A DNA stretch of 64,000 nt from Prescottella soli (GCF_040024445.1 NZ_CP157276.1:62001-126000), one strand, 5' to 3'; positions 25,946 through 38,600 are shown, counted from the stretch's first letter. The notes: generated by a model not told the origin, from the letters alone. Numbers and translations are program-made.

Positions 25946-27019
25946 ATGAGGCAGATTCTCTTTGCTGCCGGAATTGCACTGGCGGTGTCCATTCTGTTGA
26001 CACCGCTTCTGATCAAAGCATTCTCGAGGCAGGGATTCGGCCAGGAGATCAGGGTTGAGGGACCGGCCAGTCATCAGTCCAAGCGTGGCACCCCGACGAT
26101 GGGTGGTGTCGCGATCCTGTGCGGGCTGTGGGCGGGGTATCTGGGATCGCATCTGATCGGAATCGGGTATCGAGCCGACGGTCCGTCAGCCTCGGGACTG
26201 CTGGTCCTCGGCCTGACGACCGCACTGGCCGGCGTCGGCTTCCTCGACGACTACATCAAGATTCGGAAGCAACGGAACCTGGGCCTGAAGGCAACCGGAA
26301 AGTACATCGGGCAGATCTCCGCTGCGGTGATCTTCGCGGTGCTCGCGATCCGCTTCCGCGGCAGCACCGGACTGACACCGGGCAGCACCGACCTGTCGTT
26401 CATTCGGGACACCACGATCGCGATGGGGGCGGTCGTCTTCGTCGTGTTCACCTGCGTAGTGGTGGTCGCCTGGTCGAACGCGGTCAATCTGACCGACGGG
26501 TTGGACGGTCTCGCGGCCGGCTCGATGGGGTTGGCGCTCGGAAGCTACGTGATCATCACCTTCTGGCAGTACCGCAATGCGTGCGAAACCGCTCCTGGCG
26601 CGGGCTGTTACGGCGTGCGGGACCCACTCGATCTGGCCTTGATCTGCGCAGCGGGTGCGGCCGCATGCGTCGGATTCCTGTGGTGGAACGCGGCGCCGGC
26701 CAAGATCTTCATGGGTGATACCGGTTCACTCGCACTGGGCGGTCTGCTGGCCGGACTGTCCATCACGACCAGGACCGAGTTGCTCGCCGTCGGGCTCGGT
26801 GCGTTGTTCGTCGCAGAGGCGGCATCGGTACTGATTCAGGTTGCGGTGTTCCGCTCGTCCCGGAGCCGTGTCTTCCGGATGGCCCCGATCCACCACCATT
26901 TCGAGCTCGGCGGGTGGCCCGAAACGGTGGTGATCATCAGGTTCTGGTTGCTCGCCGCGATCGCCTCGGCTGTGGGCCTTGCACTGTTCTACAGCGAGTA
27001 TCTCGCCGCCGTGGACTGA
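25946..27019 (+). CDS. mraY: Phospho-N-acetylmuramoyl-pentapeptide transferase, stand-alone copy
   Basis: 357 residues, full length, about ten membrane helices. The family signatures are all present: [29 protein letters not shown] with the Asp pair, [28 protein letters not shown] and [15 protein letters not shown]. The enzyme transfers phospho-MurNAc-pentapeptide from UDP to undecaprenyl phosphate, forming lipid I at the inner membrane face. GGGGGGAAG directly precedes the ATG. Normally mraY sits between murF and murD; here none of the dcw genes is present. The neighbours are an IS remnant and a small membrane-protein gene, so this is probably a second or displaced copy. Confidence 0.93.
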   Translation: MRQILFAAGIALAVSILLTPLLIKAFSRQGFGQEIRVEGPASHQSKRGTPTMGGVAILCGLWAGYLGSHLIGIGYRADGPSASGLLVLGLTTALAGVGFLDDYIKIRKQRNLGLKATGKYIGQISAAVIFAVLAIRFRGSTGLTPGSTDLSFIRDTTIAMGAVVFVVFTCVVVVAWSNAVNLTDGLDGLAAGSMGLALGSYVIITFWQYRNACETAPGAGCYGVRDPLDLALICAAGAAACVGFLWWNAAPAKIFMGDTGSLALGGLLAGLSITTRTELLAVGLGALFVAEAASVLIQVAVFRSSRSRVFRMAPIHHHFELGGWPETVVIIRFWLLAAIASAVGLALFYSEYLAAVD

Positions 27020-27063
27020 CGAACCGGAATGAATCGGTGTGCCTCCCAGGATGGTTCGGGGCG

Positions 27064-27276
27064 CTAGGTATCGGCGGATCGTCTGGTCGGCGGCCAGGTG
27101 TCGTGCACGTACCAGACCACCCAATAGACCGGGAAGAGCAGGACGGCGCCGGACACGACGAGTAGGCCGGCACTGCGTCGACGTTGGCCGATCGCGGTCA
27201 GTACGCCGAGCGCCAGATACCCACCCACAGTGAGCAGCAGAAGCAGTGACACCAGGAACCACGGCACGTCCCACAA
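27064..27276 (-). CDS. Small two-helix membrane protein
   Basis: 70 residues with two hydrophobic helices (FLVSLLLLLTVGGYLALGVL and LLVVSGAVLLFPVYWVVWYV) separated by GQRRRSA, and a short tail. The start may be TTG at 27276 or GTG at 27267. No family name was recognised. Encoded 22 bases downstream of the secreted lipase on the same strand, and convergent with mraY. Confidence 0.55.
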   Translation of the reverse strand: MWDVPWFLVSLLLLLTVGGYLALGVLTAIGQRRRSAGLLVVSGAVLLFPVYWVVWYVHDTWPPTRRSADT

Positions 27277-27298
27277 GGTACGCGATCTTCAGCCGACA

Positions 27299-28429
27299 TC
27301 ACGGGCCGAACAGGCCGCGCACGAACGCCGTCGTCTCCGGCAACGAGGCCCGCATCGTGTCCAGGTGTCCGGTGGGATACGTGCGGAACGTGACGGGCTG
27401 GTGGTTGGCCGCCAGGTCCGCAGCCAGCTTCAGTGCCAGCGGGGCGGGCACAATCTCGTCGGTCAGGCCCTGTCCGAGGAACACCGGGCGGTCGTAGCCG
27501 ACCGTGGGCACCCCGAGCGTGTCGCGGAGCACGACCTGCACTGCCGGATCGTCCACAGGACGAACGACGAGGTCGCCGACCGACACGTTCTGCAACTGCG
27601 GTGCCATCTGCTCGTAGCACTCCGACTCGGCGGCCCTGACCGCGGCGCGGCCGATGTCGGTGAGGTAGCTGTCGATGTCGAGATCCGGTCGGGTGGCGCG
27701 CAATCCGGCGAGGATGTAGGAGACGAAGACCGTCGTGCCGGTGAGGGGGAGACGAGGGAAGCCGGGGCGCACCAGCGGTGCGAGGTTCTCCAGGTTCGAC
27801 GGTGCTCCGGTCGCCACTCCGCCGCGGTAGTCCAGTTCCGGTGCGTACTTGGTGGCGAGGGACGCGGTGACCATGGCCGCCTGTCCGCCCTGGGACTGGC
27901 CCACTACCACCCAGCGTGGGGACAGTTCCGGGTCGACGGCGTGGGCCGCGCGGACGATATCGACGACGCTGTGCGCCTCCGACGGACCGTCCAGGTACGG
28001 ATGCAGACCCGTGGACCCGAGTTCGAGGTAGTCGGTCGCGACGATCGCGTAGCCCTGCGAGAGCCAGTGTTCGAGATAGGGGCCGCCGATCCTGCCGGTG
28101 ACGGTGGGAGAACAGCGGTCGGCCAGTCCCACGGTGCCGTGCGCCCACGAGACCACCGGCCAGCCGCCGGGCGGGGGTTCGCCGGGCGGCAGGAAAACCG
28201 CGCCGGTGCTCAGCGCCGGTCGGGAGAGCGGGCCGGTGGTCCAGTAGGTGACGTGGATTCCGCTGGCGGCCCCGGGAATCCACGCCGACCGATCGAGAGC
28301 GCTGGTCTCGACGATCATCCCTGGCGCGGTATCGGTGGGAGACGCGAAGGTGTGCGGGGAGGCGACGCCCACACTCGTGACCGCCACCGCGAGCACCAGT
28401 GCTGCCCGGCCCACCAGTTTTCCGATCAT
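27299..28429 (-). CDS. Secreted lipase (secretory lipase / LIP family)
   Basis: 376 residues. The signal peptide is at residues 1-29 (basic MIGKLVGR, hydrophobic core, cleavage after HTFA). The mature protein has WPVVSWAHGTVGLADRCSP, GYAIVATDYLELGSTG, the nucleophile elbow VVVGQSQGGQAAMVTA, and the late acid/base regions FLGQGLTDEIVP and YPTGHLDTMRA. These match secretory lipases that release fatty acids from triacylglycerols or esters. ATG at 28429 chosen because it begins the signal peptide, with GAGGGTGG upstream. Confidence 0.85.
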   Translation of the reverse strand: MIGKLVGRAALVLAVAVTSVGVASPHTFASPTDTAPGMIVETSALDRSAWIPGAASGIHVTYWTTGPLSRPALSTGAVFLPPGEPPPGGWPVVSWAHGTVGLADRCSPTVTGRIGGPYLEHWLSQGYAIVATDYLELGSTGLHPYLDGPSEAHSVVDIVRAAHAVDPELSPRWVVVGQSQGGQAAMVTASLATKYAPELDYRGGVATGAPSNLENLAPLVRPGFPRLPLTGTTVFVSYILAGLRATRPDLDIDSYLTDIGRAAVRAAESECYEQMAPQLQNVSVGDLVVRPVDDPAVQVVLRDTLGVPTVGYDRPVFLGQGLTDEIVPAPLALKLAADLAANHQPVTFRTYPTGHLDTMRASLPETTAFVRGLFGP

Positions 28430-28551
28430 CACGCCACCCTCGGCTCCCGATCGTCGTCGTCCGCTCCCCATTGTGCGCTGCGAGATCCCCACGTCACCCG
28501 GAATGCGGCCGATCCACCGACCGTGACGAGCGGTCGCGGTGTGAACAGCCG

Positions 28552-31885
<3,334 letters not shown>

Positions 31886-31931
31886 TGCGTGACCTGTACC
31901 GTGGCCTTCCCTCTCCTTTGTACGCGCCCGG

Positions 31932-33275
31932 TCACCGGTACTCGCTCAGCCGGGGCCACACGCCGGCGCCGATCGCGAATCCGGCCAGCACGCCGAGAGT
32001 CGCACCGCCAATGTCCAGCTGGCTCAGCGACGACCACGACCGCGAGGTGTACCCGCTGGCCTCCTCTCGGAGGTCTCCGATACCGCCGCGCAATGCGTCG
32101 TCGAGGCGGGTGAACTGCGCCGGGGCATCTTGCGGCCCGCCGTCGATGGCAACCGTTACCGCACCGACATAGTCGCCGGCGTCGAGTCGGTTGCGGATGT
32201 CCTGGTGGGCTCTTTCCCAGCCGTCGAGTGCGGCCACGGCGTCGCTCACGGCCGTATCGGCCGCAGCGGTCGGTACCGGCTGGCTGTCCAGTTCGTCGAG
32301 CATCCGCGAAAGGTCCTCGATGTGCTGGGCGTATTCCTGCTCGCTCTGGACGTCCGTATCGCGCCGGAGCAACGCCAGCGTCTCGTCGGCGCGGGCCTGC
32401 TGAGCCAGAATTCGTGCCCGCACGAGCGCGTCCATCGTTTGGGCCGATTCGGTGTCGTACGCGCTGGCGTTGACCGAGACCAGTCCCGCGATCGACAGCC
32501 AAATCGCCAGCAGCGCCATCAATACCGTTGCCGCGATCATGCCCGGGTTGACCCGGCGATGGCTGCGCTTCGCCAGGTAGCGCTGCGCCACGATCAGCGC
32601 GATCAACGCCACCACGCACAGCGCCAACGCGGCGCGAGGCGGCTGGGAGAGGTGTCGTTGCGTCTCGGCTTGGGCGTCAGCATGTTGCGTGTACAGCTGC
32701 TCGGCCGCGGGAAGCATGGTGTCGTGCATCAGCGCGGACGACTCGTTGAGGTACGAGACCCCGATCGGGTTTCCGACGCGGCTGTTCGCATCAGCGGTTG
32801 CGACGATCGCCGTGTAGATCGCCAGGTTTCTGGACAGCTCTGCCGGCAACTCGGACGCCTGCGCGTCGCTCGCCGAGGCGCCGTTCGTCGTCGAGACGAG
32901 CGCGGTGGCGGCCTCGCCGATCGCCTGGTTGTAGCGATCCCTGACCGTTGCCGGTTCCACCCTTCCGGACAGGAACCCGGCTGTGGCCGCAGCGTCTGCG
33001 ATCGACAGGGAACTGTAGAGCTCCTGTGCGGAATGGGTGCGGGGTGCGGTTTCCGTGTGGAGGGTGTCGATCCTCTGTTCGCGGGCGATGATCGCCACGG
33101 AAGTGAGGGCACCCGCGGCGAGCGTGAGCGCGATCAGCACCACTCCGATGAACGCGAGCTTGCCAGGGGTGGAGGCGACGATCCCGCGCACCGTGAGCGG
33201 CTCGAGCTCGGGATCGACGAGTCGCTCCTGGTCCAGGATCGGGGCCCAGTCGTCGGAGACGCGGCGGGACAACAC
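31932..33275 (-). CDS. glnX: Membrane signal-transduction protein GlnX
   Basis: 447 residues. A short cytoplasmic N-terminus leads to membrane helix KLAFIGVVLIALTLAAGALT, a large extracellular helical domain (about residues 50-200), then two helices (ALALCVVALIALIVAQRYLA and MIAATVLMALLAIWLSIAGL), a second helical domain, and a final helix in ATLGVLAGFAIGAGVW. GlnX relays the amino-acid state of GlnH to PknG across the membrane. Start placed at GTG 33275, since GGGGAGGAG lies seven bases upstream; the frame is open to a TTG at 33362. Confidence 0.9.
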   Translation of the reverse strand: MLSRRVSDDWAPILDQERLVDPELEPLTVRGIVASTPGKLAFIGVVLIALTLAAGALTSVAIIAREQRIDTLHTETAPRTHSAQELYSSLSIADAAATAGFLSGRVEPATVRDRYNQAIGEAATALVSTTNGASASDAQASELPAELSRNLAIYTAIVATADANSRVGNPIGVSYLNESSALMHDTMLPAAEQLYTQHADAQAETQRHLSQPPRAALALCVVALIALIVAQRYLAKRSHRRVNPGMIAATVLMALLAIWLSIAGLVSVNASAYDTESAQTMDALVRARILAQQARADETLALLRRDTDVQSEQEYAQHIEDLSRMLDELDSQPVPTAAADTAVSDAVAALDGWERAHQDIRNRLDAGDYVGAVTVAIDGGPQDAPAQFTRLDDALRGGIGDLREEASGYTSRSWSSLSQLDIGGATLGVLAGFAIGAGVWPRLSEYR

Positions 33276-33660
33276 CGGTGTACTCCTCCCCACTAGGGGT
33301 CGGCTTCCGGCAGTGGTGACCGGCCTTGCAGACTCACCGCCGACGGTCGGGAGATGCGGCAACGATTCGTCGCCGTCTCGCTCGTACTATCTTCCTACTC
33401 CGGACGGCATCCATGCGTCATCGTCGGACGGCAGAAGCTGGCTCGATCAGGGTGCCCCGGCGCGTGGAAGCAGCTGTCGCGGGCACGAAGGGTGGACCGG
33501 TGCGTTCGGTCGCCTCACGGCGAAAGGCGCAACGCAGCTCCAGCCGGACGGAACTCTGCGAAGGCAAAGGGTTGAGCCCGGGGGACACGGAACGCACCGA
33601 TCCGGACATCACAACATCGCGTGTACGGGGTCTATTCCGCAGAGACCGGTGTGACGTCGG
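33276..33660. other. Intergenic region upstream of glnX
   Basis: 385 bases between two minus-strand genes. It contains the strong ribosome-binding site of glnX (33276-33290). No convincing coding frame, hairpin or palindrome was seen. It must hold the glnX promoter, since nothing transcribed into it from upstream is evident. Confidence 0.4.
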
Positions 33661-34551
33661 TTACGCATGTGCCGGCTGGGGAGTATCCGGGCACGCCGGC
33701 GCGGTGGGAATCCGGCCCTGGAGCAGTTCGTCGACCACCCGATCCCCCTGTTCGTCGCGCAGTCGCTGGTGGATGTCGGGTGCGCGTCGCATGTGGGCGC
33801 CGCCGTCGACCGTGATCGCGGTGCCGGTCACCCACGACGATTCCGGACCCGCGAGGTAGCGGATCGCGCCTGCGATGTCGTCGGGGACCCCGAGGCGCCG
33901 CAGCGGCGTCTGCTCGAGGAAGGCCGCCGCCCGCTCACCGGAGAAACTGGCCGCGACCTTCGGGTTGTCGGGCGAGGCGACCAGCCCCGGCCGGATGCAG
34001 TTGATCCGGATCCCGAGATGGCCGAATTCGTCTGCAGCCGTGCGGACGAGGGCTTCCAGCCCGGCCTTGCCGGCACAGTAGCCGCTCATGTACGGGAAGG
34101 ACTGTGCCGCGATCACCGACGACGTGAAGACCATCGACCCGCCGCCGTTCTCGGCCATCGCCGGGACGCAGGCCTTGATGGCAACGAACGCACTGGTGAT
34201 GTTGGTGCGCAGCTCCGCGGTGAAGTCGTCGGGGTTGTTGAGCAGCAGCGGAATAGTGCTGCCGCGTCCGACCGTGCTGACGCAGATGTCGAGCCCGTGG
34301 TCGTGCCGAGCGTGCTCGACGGCGGCCACGACATCCGCCTCGACGAGCGAATCGCCGACGATGTGATCGACTCGGGCGCCCTCGGGTGCGTCCTGTTTCA
34401 GTTGCGCCGCGAACGTCGAGATCCGTGTCTCGTCGCGGCTCATGATCGTCACGGACGCCCCCGCGGCCAGAAGCGCACGGGCGCCGGCGCCACCGATGCC
34501 GCCGGCTCCGCCGATGACGAGGGCGGAGCGGCCGATGAGGGGAAGTGCCAT
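33661..34551 (-). CDS. Short-chain dehydrogenase/reductase
   Basis: 296 residues. Cofactor motif ALVIGGAGGIGGAGARALLA, with MSRDE after the second strand suggesting NADP. DICVSTVGRGS replaces the canonical NNAG. The catalytic Ser is in MVFTSSVIAAQSFPY and the Tyr/Lys in GYCAGKAGLEALV. TGTAITVDGGAHMRR near the end is typical, with a long C-terminal tail of about 45 residues. Relatives reduce 3-oxoacyl or steroid-like ketones. ATG 34551 has GGAGG upstream; the frame extends further but that part is not SDR-like. Confidence 0.85.
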   Translation of the reverse strand: MALPLIGRSALVIGGAGGIGGAGARALLAAGASVTIMSRDETRISTFAAQLKQDAPEGARVDHIVGDSLVEADVVAAVEHARHDHGLDICVSTVGRGSTIPLLLNNPDDFTAELRTNITSAFVAIKACVPAMAENGGGSMVFTSSVIAAQSFPYMSGYCAGKAGLEALVRTAADEFGHLGIRINCIRPGLVASPDNPKVAASFSGERAAAFLEQTPLRRLGVPDDIAGAIRYLAGPESSWVTGTAITVDGGAHMRRAPDIHQRLRDEQGDRVVDELLQGRIPTAPACPDTPQPAHA

Positions 34552-34719
34552 GTCTGCCTCCACGGTCGGGTGGGTCTGTCCCACTGCCGATTCGGACGGT
34601 AGCTCCATGCGGGACAGGTCACACCCCTCATGCCCATCGAGTGGGAGACGCTGCATGACCGATCGGGCGAAGTCTTACCATCGATATTTCGAACCGAACG
34701 GCGTTGGGGGATGTGTGAT

Positions 34720-35052
34720 ATGGGTCTCGGCGAGTACACCGGGGAGTACTCCGGCGAGATTGTTGCCCCGCCGACGTGGCTCGTGGTGCTGGCGGCGATC
34801 CCGATCGTCCTGACGGTCCTCTTGCTGCTGGGATTCGCCTGGCAGGAATGGCGAAGTTATCGCAGGATGACGTCCTCGCCCGTGCATGCGGCGGCCTGGG
34901 CAATGGAACCGGAGGAACTGGCCACGGCGATCCGGGCGCTCGACGCGCGCGAGCGGGCGCTGCTCGAGGCGGGCGAGGTGGACGCGGCCGACCAGGTGGC
35001 GGCCGACAAGATGATCTGCCTGGTGGTCTCCGACCGTCGCGGCGGCGGGTAA
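34720..35052 (+). CDS. Single-pass membrane protein with a cytoplasmic helical tail
   Basis: About 110 residues: a short N-terminus MGLGEYTGEYSGEIV, one strong membrane helix (TWLVVLAAIPIVLTVLLLLG), then a charged alpha-helical tail (EPEELATAIRALDARERALL) ending in DRRGGG. No family recognised. ATG 34720 is preceded by GGGGG at a good distance; an ATG at 34711 is also in frame. Followed 51 bases later by the gene for the paralogue of the first protein in the window. Confidence 0.55.
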   Translation: MGLGEYTGEYSGEIVAPPTWLVVLAAIPIVLTVLLLLGFAWQEWRSYRRMTSSPVHAAAWAMEPEELATAIRALDARERALLEAGEVDAADQVAADKMICLVVSDRRGGG

Positions 35053-35103
35053 CCCGCGCCAGGGACATTCGCCGGGAACGAGTCGTGTGGTTGGCTGGGG
35101 CTC

Positions 35104-35544
35104 ATGGGGTGGGAAGCACGAGAATTGGGCACCGCGACGGGCCTGGGCGCCACGTCCGGCGGGGTACTGATCATCGCCGGCGACGCGAACACCGTGGTTT
35201 CGCTCGTGGGGGCCGGGGTGGTCGTCGGTGCGATCTTCGGAATGGTCGTCGGCGCAGTCTCGGTCGTCGCGGGTCATCTCGCGATCGAGTCGACCCGGCA
35301 CTGGCCGACACGAAGTGAACGGTGCTGGCGGGTGCGGTTCGCGACCAGCTCGGCCGCCGGCGTGTTCCTGCTCGTGGCCGCGTTCTGGATCTGGGTGGTG
35401 CTCGAGTCCGGAGCGATCGGCTCCGGTGCGATCTGCGGTGTCGCAGTCGGATTCGCGGCCATCGCATTCCTCTGCACGCTTCTGCTCGCGCCGCGCTCAC
35501 GGACCAGGTCGGAACTCGAGGCCGACGGCCCCGCCGACCGCTGA
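35104..35544 (+). CDS. Four-helix membrane protein, paralogue of the gene at 2-412
   Basis: 146 residues, with helices at about 22-40 (VLIIAGDANTVVSLVGAGVV), 45-60 (VVGAVSVVAGHLAI), 84-103 (AAGVFLLVAAFWIWVVL) and 115-135 (CGVAVGFAAIAFLCTLLLAP). The loop RCWRVRFATSSAA is shared with the first protein of the window. Function unknown. ATG 35104 is the only reasonable start. Its TGA overlaps an ATG of the next frame, suggesting coupled translation of the following gene if that ATG is used. Confidence 0.6.
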   Translation: MGWEARELGTATGLGATSGGVLIIAGDANTVVSLVGAGVVVGAIFGMVVGAVSVVAGHLAIESTRHWPTRSERCWRVRFATSSAAGVFLLVAAFWIWVVLESGAIGSGAICGVAVGFAAIAFLCTLLLAPRSRTRSELEADGPADR

Positions 35545-35600
35545 TGCGGGTGGTACGACCGTGGCCTGGCCGTGATGGGCTTGCTTGGAAGGAAAGTGAA

Positions 35601-36116
35601 TTGGGCTTCTCGCTCGGCTTCTACAGGATCGACGGAGGTGAGCTCGTGGATCCTGATCGCGAGGGGATCGCCGAGTTCTTGCGCGTTCGTGGGCTGAGAG
35701 TGGAGCATCGCTCGCTCGTGGACGACGACGGTGCCGTGCTTGCGTTCGATGGAGCGTGGAGCGATCTGTATCTCGATCCGTTGGATCAGGACGGTCCGCT
35801 CAGCGGCGGCATCGACCATGCGACGCTCACGGCGGCGGAATGTGAGTTCATCTACGGACTGTGCGTTGCCGGACGCCTCATGGTGGTCAATCCTCAGGGC
35901 GATCCCATGTACGTGGTACCCGCGCGGAACCATGGGGATGAGGCGCTGCCCGATCCCGAGGGGACGACCTGGGTGGACAGTCCGGAAGAGCTGGCGAGCG
36001 CGCTCGGAGCCGGTTTCGGCGAGTTCCAGGAGTATCGCTGCCGCGTCATGAGCTCGTACCTGTCGGACTGGTCGGAGGACCAGGGCGGCACGGTCAGCGG
36101 TGTCGGTGGGTGGTGA
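35601..36116 (+). CDS. Acidic protein of unknown function
   Basis: About 171 residues, soluble and acidic, mixed alpha/beta: GFSLGFYRIDGGELVDPDRE, GLRVEHRSLVDDDGAVLAFD, LDQDGPLSGGIDHATLTAAE and EFIYGLCVAGRLMVVNPQGD. No family recognised; the style resembles small immunity-like or SMI1-like proteins but I see no decisive motif. The TTG at 35601 has AAGGAA upstream and gives a natural N-terminus; an ATG at 35544 overlapping the previous stop would add 19 residues. Convergent with the lnt-like gene. Confidence 0.55.
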   Translation: MGFSLGFYRIDGGELVDPDREGIAEFLRVRGLRVEHRSLVDDDGAVLAFDGAWSDLYLDPLDQDGPLSGGIDHATLTAAECEFIYGLCVAGRLMVVNPQGDPMYVVPARNHGDEALPDPEGTTWVDSPEELASALGAGFGEFQEYRCRVMSSYLSDWSEDQGGTVSGVGGW

Positions 36117-36143
36117 TCCCTCGCAGATGATTCCGGGGAGCGC

Positions 36144-37715
36144 TCACCGGTGGTCCCCGCGATCGATGGGTCGGGCCGGGGTCCCTGTGCCTGCCGGTTT
36201 CTCCGCGCCCGGCGGGGATGTCCGTCGCCGGACGACCGCGCCGGCCACATATCCAGCCACGACGGCGGCGCAGATGCCGGGCACGTAGTTGCCGAGGCGG
36301 TCGTAGAGCGTGTCGTCCGCGTGAATGGGCACTTCGACGAGCAGAACGCCGTGCTCGTCGGCGGGCATCGACCCGAGGAGGTGTCCGCGTGCGTCGAAAG
36401 CGGCCGACTCGCCGGTCAGAGCGGCCGCGACGACCGGGCGCCCGCTCTCTGCGGCCCTCAGCGCCCCGAACGACGCCAGCTGCGCGGGAGCCCAGCTTCC
36501 CTGGAAGGTGGCAGTGGAGGTCTGGTACACCAGCAGGTCCGCCCCCGCCCGCGCCTGCGTTCGGGCCATGTCCGGAAAGGTCTCCTCGAAGGAGATCAGT
36601 GGTCCGACACTGAGGCCGCGGGCATTCATCACGACCAACCGGTCGCCGGGTTGCCGGTTCTGCGCCGCTGCCGAGGTGACGTGGCTGAGCCAGCCGAGTT
36701 GGTCGCGGAACGGGACGTATTCGCCGAACGGGACCAGCCGGGTCTTCCGATAGGTGTCGTGGACTCCGTGATCGTCGATCAGGACGGAGGTCTTCGAGAT
36801 CGCACCGGCCTTGCGGGCCGGTGCGTCGACGTTGACCAAGAGGTCCGCCCCGGTCGCCGTGGCCAACGCGCTGAGCCGGGCGCCCAACGCGGGATCGGAG
36901 ACGGGGTCGGCGTCGACGCTGCTCTCGCCCCACACGATGAGATCGACGGGCGCGCGGATCCCTCGGGACAGCTGCTCCTCGAACGCGAGCATGTCGCCGT
37001 GCACGATCCCAGGCTGTACGAGCGCCAGGGTCGCGACGTCGGACGGCGGCGCCGCGGGTCGGCATGCGGACCAGAGCGGACCCGACGCGACTGCTACCGC
37101 CACGGTCACCGCCCCGACCACGCGGGCCGCCGCGCCGCCGACGACACACAGGGCGACCCCGACATTCGACGCCACGATCGCGAAGCTGACCAGCCACACC
37201 CCGCCCAGCGCGGCGAGCCCGAGCACCCCCGGGTGCTGCCACTGGGTGGTACCGAGCAGTGGCCACGGACCACCGAGCCACTGCCACGACCGGACTGCCT
37301 CGACCAGCACCCACCCTGCCGGCACGGCGACCGCGGCCGCCGCCGCTCGCCGACCGGTGAGTGGCGCCCGCAACGCGTCCCACACGAGCACGCCCCACCC
37401 CGCCCACAGCAGTGCGAGCACACCAACGACGAGAGGGAAGAACCAGAGCAGGTTCGGCGCCACCCAGTACTGCGTGCCCGCGAGAAACCCGACGCCGGCC
37501 AGCCAGCCGCGCAGTCCGGCCTCGCGCATCGTCACCGAGGGGCGCACCAGCAACACCACCGGCACCAGGGACACCCAGGCGAGCACGCCGAGATCGGGCT
37601 CGGGCATCGACAAGAGCGGCAGTGCTCCAGCGGCCACGATCGCGGCTCGGGGCACCCAACGTGATCGCGTTGCACTGACCATCCATCCCGGTGCGGGGTT
37701 CCCGGGAGCCGACAT
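36144..37715 (-). CDS. Apolipoprotein N-acyltransferase-like protein with Ser at the catalytic Cys position
   Basis: About 523 residues. The N-terminal part has six membrane helices. The C-terminal nitrilase domain follows: TLALVQPGIVHGDMLAFEEQ (Glu of the triad), YRKTRLVPFGEYVPFRDQLG (Lys) and GPLISFEETFPDMART. In active Lnt the last motif reads I-C-F/Y-E, with the Cys forming the acyl intermediate; here the codon is TCC, Ser. Lnt adds a third acyl chain to lipoproteins at the outer membrane face. Mycobacteria carry a comparable Ser-containing homologue beside the active enzyme (recollection of BCG_2279c). The start could be GTG 37742, ATG 37715 or ATG 37679. Confidence 0.82.
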   Translation of the reverse strand: MSAPGNPAPGWMVSATRSRWVPRAAIVAAGALPLLSMPEPDLGVLAWVSLVPVVLLVRPSVTMREAGLRGWLAGVGFLAGTQYWVAPNLLWFFPLVVGVLALLWAGWGVLVWDALRAPLTGRRAAAAAVAVPAGWVLVEAVRSWQWLGGPWPLLGTTQWQHPGVLGLAALGGVWLVSFAIVASNVGVALCVVGGAAARVVGAVTVAVAVASGPLWSACRPAAPPSDVATLALVQPGIVHGDMLAFEEQLSRGIRAPVDLIVWGESSVDADPVSDPALGARLSALATATGADLLVNVDAPARKAGAISKTSVLIDDHGVHDTYRKTRLVPFGEYVPFRDQLGWLSHVTSAAAQNRQPGDRLVVMNARGLSVGPLISFEETFPDMARTQARAGADLLVYQTSTATFQGSWAPAQLASFGALRAAESGRPVVAAALTGESAAFDARGHLLGSMPADEHGVLLVEVPIHADDTLYDRLGNYVPGICAAVVAGYVAGAVVRRRTSPPGAEKPAGTGTPARPIDRGDHR

Positions 37716-37880
37716 CCGACCGGAGGATGCTCCGCTGGACACAAGTCAATTCTAGGGTTCGCGCGCGCCAGACCGCGTCCACACGGATATCGCCCGAGAA
37801 CGGGGTGTTCCACGATGCCGATTCGTAGTGGGCTACACGCGGATCGGCATCCGCGCCGGAGACTGCGGTTTCGTCTGCCG

Positions 37881-38600
37881 TCAGGAGTCGGCGCTTGGCG
37901 GTGTGTTGGTCTGCAGGTGCTGGTCGAAGAACGCGTAAACCCTGCGCCACGCGTCCGCGGTGGCTTCTTCGTTCTGGCCGAATCCCGCGATGCGGGCGAG
38001 CGCCTGGAGGGGTGCCCGGTCGGCGAAGCTGTGGCCGGCGTGGGGGTAGGTCTTCACGTCGTGGGGGATGCCCTCTTCTGTCAGCACTTTCTCGAGGATC
38101 GGGCCGCTGCGTCGGTTCATGGGGTCGCGTCGGCCGAAGCTGGCGACGATGGGGCAGGCGCCGTCGACGATCTCGGCGTACCTGCTGTGCAGCGGCGGCG
38201 GGTAGAAGGGCGCTGAGGCGCCGAAGCCCTTCGTGGAGGCCACGAGTGCGAACCCGCCGCCGATGCAGAATCCGGCGATGCCGATCGCGCCGGTGCAGTC
38301 GGGACGATCGGCCAGCAGTTCCCTTGCCGCCTCGATGTCCTCGAACGCTTGGCCTTCGTATGCCATGAGGTCCCTGAAAACCCCTCGCATGCAGCGAAGC
38401 ACGCCGCCACGGGCGAAGAGATTCGGGACGACGGCGAGGTATCCGTGCTCCGCCATCTGACGTGCGATCTCGCGGTGAGGTTCACGCAGTCCGAAACCGT
38501 CGTGGATGACGACGATGCCCGGCCAGGATCCGTCTCCTGTCGGGACCTCCAGCAGGGCGTCGATGTCTCCGTTGGGTGTCTCGATGGTGATGTCTGTCAT
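37881..38600 (-). CDS. Dienelactone hydrolase family protein
   Basis: 239 residues. It begins TIETPNGDIDALLEVPTGDG, with GIVVIHDGFGLREPHREIAR, then the nucleophile Cys112 in AGFCIGGGFALVA. The Asp lies after SFGRRDPMN and the catalytic His in YPHAGHSFADRAP. These are the Cys-Asp-His triad positions of dienelactone hydrolases, which open lactones formed in chlorocatechol degradation; many homologues act on other esters. No signal peptide. The following aldo/keto reductase gene on the same strand is 58 bases away. Confidence 0.88.
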   Translation of the reverse strand: MTDITIETPNGDIDALLEVPTGDGSWPGIVVIHDGFGLREPHREIARQMAEHGYLAVVPNLFARGGVLRCMRGVFRDLMAYEGQAFEDIEAARELLADRPDCTGAIGIAGFCIGGGFALVASTKGFGASAPFYPPPLHSRYAEIVDGACPIVASFGRRDPMNRRSGPILEKVLTEEGIPHDVKTYPHAGHSFADRAPLQALARIAGFGQNEEATADAWRRVYAFFDQHLQTNTPPSADS

